From Prevotellaceae bacterium UBA1716 (GTDB lineage Bacteria; Bacteroidota; Bacteroidia; Bacteroidales; Bacteroidaceae): a stretch of DNA of 8,860 nucleotides. The stretch lies in the NCBI GenBank assembly GCA_002317225.1, contig DCIW01000023.1, positions 1-8,860 of the forward strand, given 5' to 3'. This document shows positions 5,245 through 8,860 of this stretch, piece by piece (position 1 is the first letter of the stretch; every line of letters starts with the position of its first letter). Below the pieces are notes generated by a model. That model did no database searches, was not told the origin of the DNA, and saw only the letters and a list, made by a program, of their open reading frames with translations. Both the position numbers and the translations under genes were made by a program.

Positions 5245-7398
5245 ATGAAAAGAATTATACACATTATTATATATATAGCGATTGCAAGTATGGTGCGTGC
5301 GGAGATGGTGAATCCGCAGGCAGTGGTTGATATGCTCGAAAGGTTGGGCGGGACAAGGCTGAGCAGTGGCTTGGTGTGCGTTCTCGATGAGAGCGTGGGT
5401 AAGGACGCTGAGACATTCGTCATAACAAGTAGAGATGGGAAACCTTGCGTGAAAGGCAATACTATGTCAGCTTTGACTACAGGCATAAACTGGTACCTCA
5501 ACCATTATGCCAAAGTGAATGTGGCATGGAACAATCTCGGAGAGAAGATCGATAAAGAGAAATTGCCAATACCAATAGGCGAAGAAATGCACACCTGTGA
5601 TGCCCAATACCGCTACTACCTCAACTACTGCACATTCAGCTATTCAATGGCCACATGGACATGGGACCGCTGGCAACAAGAAATCGACTGGATGGCACTC
5701 CACGGCATCAATACGCCCCTACAAATCATAGGACTCGATGCCCTATGGTACAACCTCCTCACCCAAGACTACCATTACACCCACGACGAAGCCAACAACT
5801 TCATAGCAGGCCCTGCCTTCCAAGCATGGTGGGGCATGAACAACCTCGAAGGGTGGGGAGGACCTAACCCTTCATGGTGGTACGAACGACAAACTCAACT
5901 CGCCAAAAAAATCGTCCAACGTGAACGCGAACTCGGCATAACTCCTGTACTACCAGGCTTCAGCGGCATGGTTCCACACGACTTCGCACAAAAGACAGGC
6001 TACTCAGCCGAATCACAAGGCGGATGGTGCGGATTCCAACGACCATTCATCATGGATCCTACAACCAACGATTTCGCCCTCGTAGCAAAGCAATACTACA
6101 AGCGTCTCAACGAAATAATGGGCAAATCCAAATACTACTCCATGGATCCATTCCACGAAGGAGGACACATAAGCAGCGGCAAATATCGCGAAGGTTATCG
6201 TGCTATCTTCGACGCTATGAACGACAACTGCGGCAACGACACCAAGTGGGTCATTCAACAATGGCAATGGTCGCAATATCAAGCACAATCGCTCACTGCT
6301 GTTCCTGAACGACGACTCATCGTCCTCGACCTCTTCAGCGACGGGCAACCATCATTCGACAACTACAGCGGCTACTATCCACAAGAAGCGGTATATTGCG
6401 CCATACCTAATTTTGGTGGTCGTACAGGCTTCTTCGGACGTATTCCGAAGATGGCAGACAACTATTTCGAGTATAAGGCAAAGTACAAGTCCATACGCGG
6501 AATTGGGGCTGCACCAGAGGCTATCGAACAGACTCCAGTAGTCTACGACCTTCTCTTCGAATTGCCTTGGATGGGCGCAAAACCTAACACTGATGCTTGG
6601 ATTGCCAACTATGCCACTTCTCGTTATGGCAAAGAAAACTCGGCTGCCCAATATGCCTGGACACTCCTCTTGAACAGTGCTCTCAACAATACCACCCAAC
6701 TCCAAGGACCACACGAAGCAGTCATCTGTGCTCGTCCTTCGCTTGATGTTCAGACCGTGTCTACATGGGGAGGAAGTGAGATTTTCTACAACCAAAACCA
6801 ACTTCTACAAGCTGCTCGTTTTCTGTTAGATGCAAAGTTTAGTTCGAGCAATGCTAATTATAGTTATGATGTGGTGGATATAGTTCGCCAAGTGCTTACC
6901 GACCACTCTAAATCTATGCTTGCACGAATGAAGAAATATGATGAGCAGAAGGACAAACTCCGCTTCATCGCAACTCGTGATTCCTTCCTCAATATCATTC
7001 TCGACATCGACCAACTCCTCGGTACTAATCGCAATTTCCGTCTCGGCAACTGGACTGAACGTGCTCGTGCCATTGCTGACGAAATGCCTAACACAACTGC
7101 TGCAGACCGCGACTGGCTCGAACTCAATAATGCCCGCACTCTCATCACCACTTGGGGCGATCGCTATCCTGCAGAGGGTGGTGGACTGCGCGATTACAGT
7201 TATCGTGAGTGGCAAGGCATGCTCAGCGACTACTATTATCCTCGTTGGCGCACTTGGTTCGAACATGCCATGCAGCCCACTGACGGTTGGTTCGACATGG
7301 AATGGTCGTGGGCTCATAACGCCTCCCTGAACTATTCTGCCAAGCCTCAAGGTTCATCAATAAAAGTCGCCAAGAAATTGATGAAGAAATACTTCTAA
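5245..7398 (+). CDS. Secreted GH89 alpha-N-acetylglucosaminidase (NAGLU family)
   Basis: A 717-residue exo-enzyme predicted to remove terminal alpha-linked N-acetylglucosamine. Known GH89 substrates include heparan-sulfate fragments and the GlcNAc-alpha-1,4-Gal caps of gastric-type mucin. Residues 1-19 are a signal peptide (cleavage after Val-Arg-Ala19). Residues about 20-105 fit the small NAGLU N-domain, 115-450 the barrel and 460-717 the helical C-domain. Landmarks are RYYLNYCTFSYSMATWTWDRW (123-143), the Trp-rich segment at 195-213 (AWWGMNNLEGWGGPNPSWW), MDPFHEGG (300-307) with catalytic Glu305, and GAAPEAIEQTPVVYDL (421-436) with catalytic Glu425. Both Glu are assigned by motif match to characterised GH89 enzymes. 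The length is typical for a bacterial member without accessory CBM or FIVAR domains. There is no TAnnTTTG promoter in the 34 bases between the repeat element and the ATG, so it is probably transcribed from upstream of or within the repeat. Confidence 0.95.
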   Translation: MKRIIHIIIYIAIASMVRAEMVNPQAVVDMLERLGGTRLSSGLVCVLDESVGKDAETFVITSRDGKPCVKGNTMSALTTGINWYLNHYAKVNVAWNNLGEKIDKEKLPIPIGEEMHTCDAQYRYYLNYCTFSYSMATWTWDRWQQEIDWMALHGINTPLQIIGLDALWYNLLTQDYHYTHDEANNFIAGPAFQAWWGMNNLEGWGGPNPSWWYERQTQLAKKIVQRERELGITPVLPGFSGMVPHDFAQKTGYSAESQGGWCGFQRPFIMDPTTNDFALVAKQYYKRLNEIMGKSKYYSMDPFHEGGHISSGKYREGYRAIFDAMNDNCGNDTKWVIQQWQWSQYQAQSLTAVPERRLIVLDLFSDGQPSFDNYSGYYPQEAVYCAIPNFGGRTGFFGRIPKMADNYFEYKAKYKSIRGIGAAPEAIEQTPVVYDLLFELPWMGAKPNTDAWIANYATSRYGKENSAAQYAWTLLLNSALNNTTQLQGPHEAVICARPSLDVQTVSTWGGSEIFYNQNQLLQAARFLLDAKFSSSNANYSYDVVDIVRQVLTDHSKSMLARMKKYDEQKDKLRFIATRDSFLNIILDIDQLLGTNRNFRLGNWTERARAIADEMPNTTAADRDWLELNNARTLITTWGDRYPAEGGGLRDYSYREWQGMLSDYYYPRWRTWFEHAMQPTDGWFDMEWSWAHNASLNYSAKPQGSSIKVAKKLMKKYF

Positions 7399-7440
7399 GT
7401 ATGACATTTTTGATATGAGATAGCACATTTTGCACATTTC

Positions 7441-7473
7441 TTTCTCATTATTAGGCAAAAATCATTATCTTTG
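7441..7473 (+). promoter_or_regulatory. Probable Bacteroidota promoter of the carboxylesterase gene
   Basis: TATCTTTG at 7466-7473 matches the -7 consensus TAnnTTTG exactly. TTTC at 7441-7444, 21 bases upstream, is a one-mismatch -33 element. Transcription would start near 7480, giving a leader of about 45-55 nt. I see no strong terminator between the GH89 stop (7398) and this point, so read-through from the glycosidases could add to expression. Confidence 0.65.
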
Positions 7474-7485
7474 CAAATAATTATT

Positions 7486-7511
7486 GTTGAGTCGAATCAA
7501 CACTGTGTTGA
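7486..7511 (+). promoter_or_regulatory. Palindrome with competing hairpins in the carboxylesterase leader
   Basis: TCAACAC (7497-7503) and GTGTTGA (7505-7511) form a 15-bp perfect palindrome around T7504. An upstream GTTGA (7486-7490) can pair instead with TCAAC (7497-7501), so two hairpins are mutually exclusive. It lies just downstream of the predicted start of transcription and 12-21 bases before the candidate start codons. It could be a repressor operator or a small RNA switch. Either role is inference from position and symmetry only. Confidence 0.4.
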
Positions 7512-7523
7512 ATACCTAAATTA

Positions 7524-8860
7524 ATGCCCATCATGTGCTATTTTCGATTATTTGCAATCTTATTCTTTTCATTCATCTCTACCTTTACTTTTGCCCAAAA
7601 GAAAGGACAAAAGAACATTGTCCGTATCGAATTAGGACTCGTACAAGGCATAAACCAAGAAGGCACACAAGCATTCTTGGGCATTCCTTATGCCAAAGTG
7701 GAACGATTCATGCCTCCATTGCCTGTTGAGCCTTGGGATACAGTAATGGTGTGCGACCACTGGGGACCACAAGCCATGCAGAATGTGGGCAATCGCGAGA
7801 TGTCAGAACGCGAAATGTCGGAAAACTCATGTGTTCTCAACGTTTGGACTACTGACCGCAAAGCAAAAAAGCCTGTTATGCTATGGCTTCATGGCGGTGG
7901 ATTCGACTCTGGCACATCTGCTTGGAATCCCGGTATGGGACTTGCCAAGAAGGATGTGGTACTCGTAAGCATCAACCACCGACTTAATATTCTCGGTTTC
8001 CTCGACCTCTCTGCTTGCTCTCCAAAGTACAAGTATTCGGGTAATGTCGGTATGATGGATGTAGTGGCTGCATTGAAGTGGATTCATAAGAACATCGAAC
8101 TCTTTGGTGGCGATCCAAACAACATAACTGTCTTTGGCGAGTCTGGCGGCGGTGGCAAAGTAGGCACTCTCCTCTGTATGCCTGAAGCGAAAGAACTTTT
8201 TCACAAAGCCATCATCCTCAGCGGTACTATCCTGAATGTCAACACAAAAGAGATGACTGAATCACTCGGCAAGGCTGTTCTTGCAGAACTCGGCATCGAC
8301 AAGAATAATATCGACAAGATTAAGGATGTCCCTTACAAAGAACTATATGCTGCGGGTCAGCGTGCAATGGGCAAGAGCATAGGAACTCGTCGTCCAGGCA
8401 CTCCAATGATGTGGGGCTTTGGTCCTACTCCTGATGGCGAAGTGCTGATGCAACAGCCTTTCCAACCTGGTTTTGCAAAGTTTGCCGACAATAAGCCTAT
8501 CATCATTGGAACTACTTTCAACGAACTCCAACGACTCACCTACAATCAGCAGATTACTACCGAAGATGCTCGCAAACAACTCCAGCAGACATTCGGTGAA
8601 CGCACAGACGACTACATCAAGGCGTTCGACAAGGCTTGGCCAAAGCATTCGCCACAAGACTTGCTCTCAATCGACCATCTTTTCCGTCCAAAGACAATCA
8701 TCACTGCCGATTATGTATCTGCCCATCGCAAGACTCCACTCTATATGTATATGTTCACATGGAAATCTCCTGTGAATCAAGGTTCTGTGCATGGACATGA
8801 ACTGAAATTCTGTTTCAACACACTCAATCATGCAGGCAACGAACTGCCAAAACCAACTGC
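7524..8860 (+). CDS. Secreted type B carboxylesterase (COesterase family), 3' end beyond window
   Basis: An open frame from ATG 7524 (or in-frame ATG 7533) with no stop before the window end, so the C-terminus is missing. Numbering from 7533, residues 1-21 (MCYFRLFAILFFSF...TFA) are a signal peptide cleaved before Gln22. The alpha/beta-hydrolase landmarks of the carboxylesterase/para-nitrobenzyl esterase family are all present: GIPYAK (50-55), the oxyanion-hole HGGGF (120-124), NVGMMDVVAALKWI (171-184) ahead of FGGDPNNITVFGESGG with nucleophile Ser204, GTTFNE with acid Glu331, and VHGHELKF with His420. The triad is therefore complete within the 442 visible residues, and about 70-100 residues are probably missing. 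It hydrolyses carboxylic esters; the natural substrate is not shown. Its position after GH29 and GH89 suggests removal of ester groups (for example O-acetyl) from host glycans, which is inference. ATG 7533 fits the signal peptide slightly better. Confidence 0.92.
   Translation, partial: MPIMCYFRLFAILFFSFISTFTFAQKKGQKNIVRIELGLVQGINQEGTQAFLGIPYAKVERFMPPLPVEPWDTVMVCDHWGPQAMQNVGNREMSEREMSENSCVLNVWTTDRKAKKPVMLWLHGGGFDSGTSAWNPGMGLAKKDVVLVSINHRLNILGFLDLSACSPKYKYSGNVGMMDVVAALKWIHKNIELFGGDPNNITVFGESGGGGKVGTLLCMPEAKELFHKAIILSGTILNVNTKEMTESLGKAVLAELGIDKNNIDKIKDVPYKELYAAGQRAMGKSIGTRRPGTPMMWGFGPTPDGEVLMQQPFQPGFAKFADNKPIIIGTTFNELQRLTYNQQITTEDARKQLQQTFGERTDDYIKAFDKAWPKHSPQDLLSIDHLFRPKTIITADYVSAHRKTPLYMYMFTWKSPVNQGSVHGHELKFCFNTLNHAGNELPKPT

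Overview
The window looks like chromosome of a gut or oral Bacteroidales bacterium, most likely Prevotella or Segatella. The signs are moderate to low GC, promoters of the Bacteroidota TTTG-N20-TAnnTTTG type, exported proteins with Sec signal peptides often followed by Asp-Asp or Gln, a Prevotella-style C-terminal NLQG...GKK tail, and AT-rich leaders without strong Shine-Dalgarno sites. I see no rRNA, tRNA, CRISPR array or recognisable transposase.

Layout: (1) Positions 1-932 are AT-rich and essentially intergenic. They hold a five-copy TGTAACAT tandem repeat, a strong short hairpin and at most one doubtful 40-residue reading frame on the minus strand. (2) Positions 933-3538 are a compact three-gene unit behind a near-ideal Bacteroidota promoter. 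It encodes an exported protein with a cohesin-like domain plus a dockerin-like tail (228 aa), an exported protein with two cohesin-like beta domains and a C-terminal sorting-like tail (559 aa), and a small Lys/Ser/Asp-rich protein (57-61 aa). A hairpin terminator closes the unit. (3) From 3640 onward is a glycan-degradation cluster: a secreted GH29 alpha-L-fucosidase, a secreted GH89 alpha-N-acetylglucosaminidase, and a secreted type B carboxylesterase that runs off the right edge. A roughly 250-bp GC-rich fold-back element with inverted ends lies between the two glycosidases.

The three enzymes would plausibly trim capping sugars (fucose, alpha-GlcNAc) and ester groups from host glycans such as mucin O-glycans, or heparan-type chains in the case of GH89. 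They have ordinary signal peptides and no lipobox, which fits the periplasm. No SusC/SusD pair or regulator is in view. The cohesin/dockerin pair carries no enzyme module, so it looks like a surface or periplasmic assembly or adhesion system rather than a classical cellulosome. It is the most interesting part of the window.
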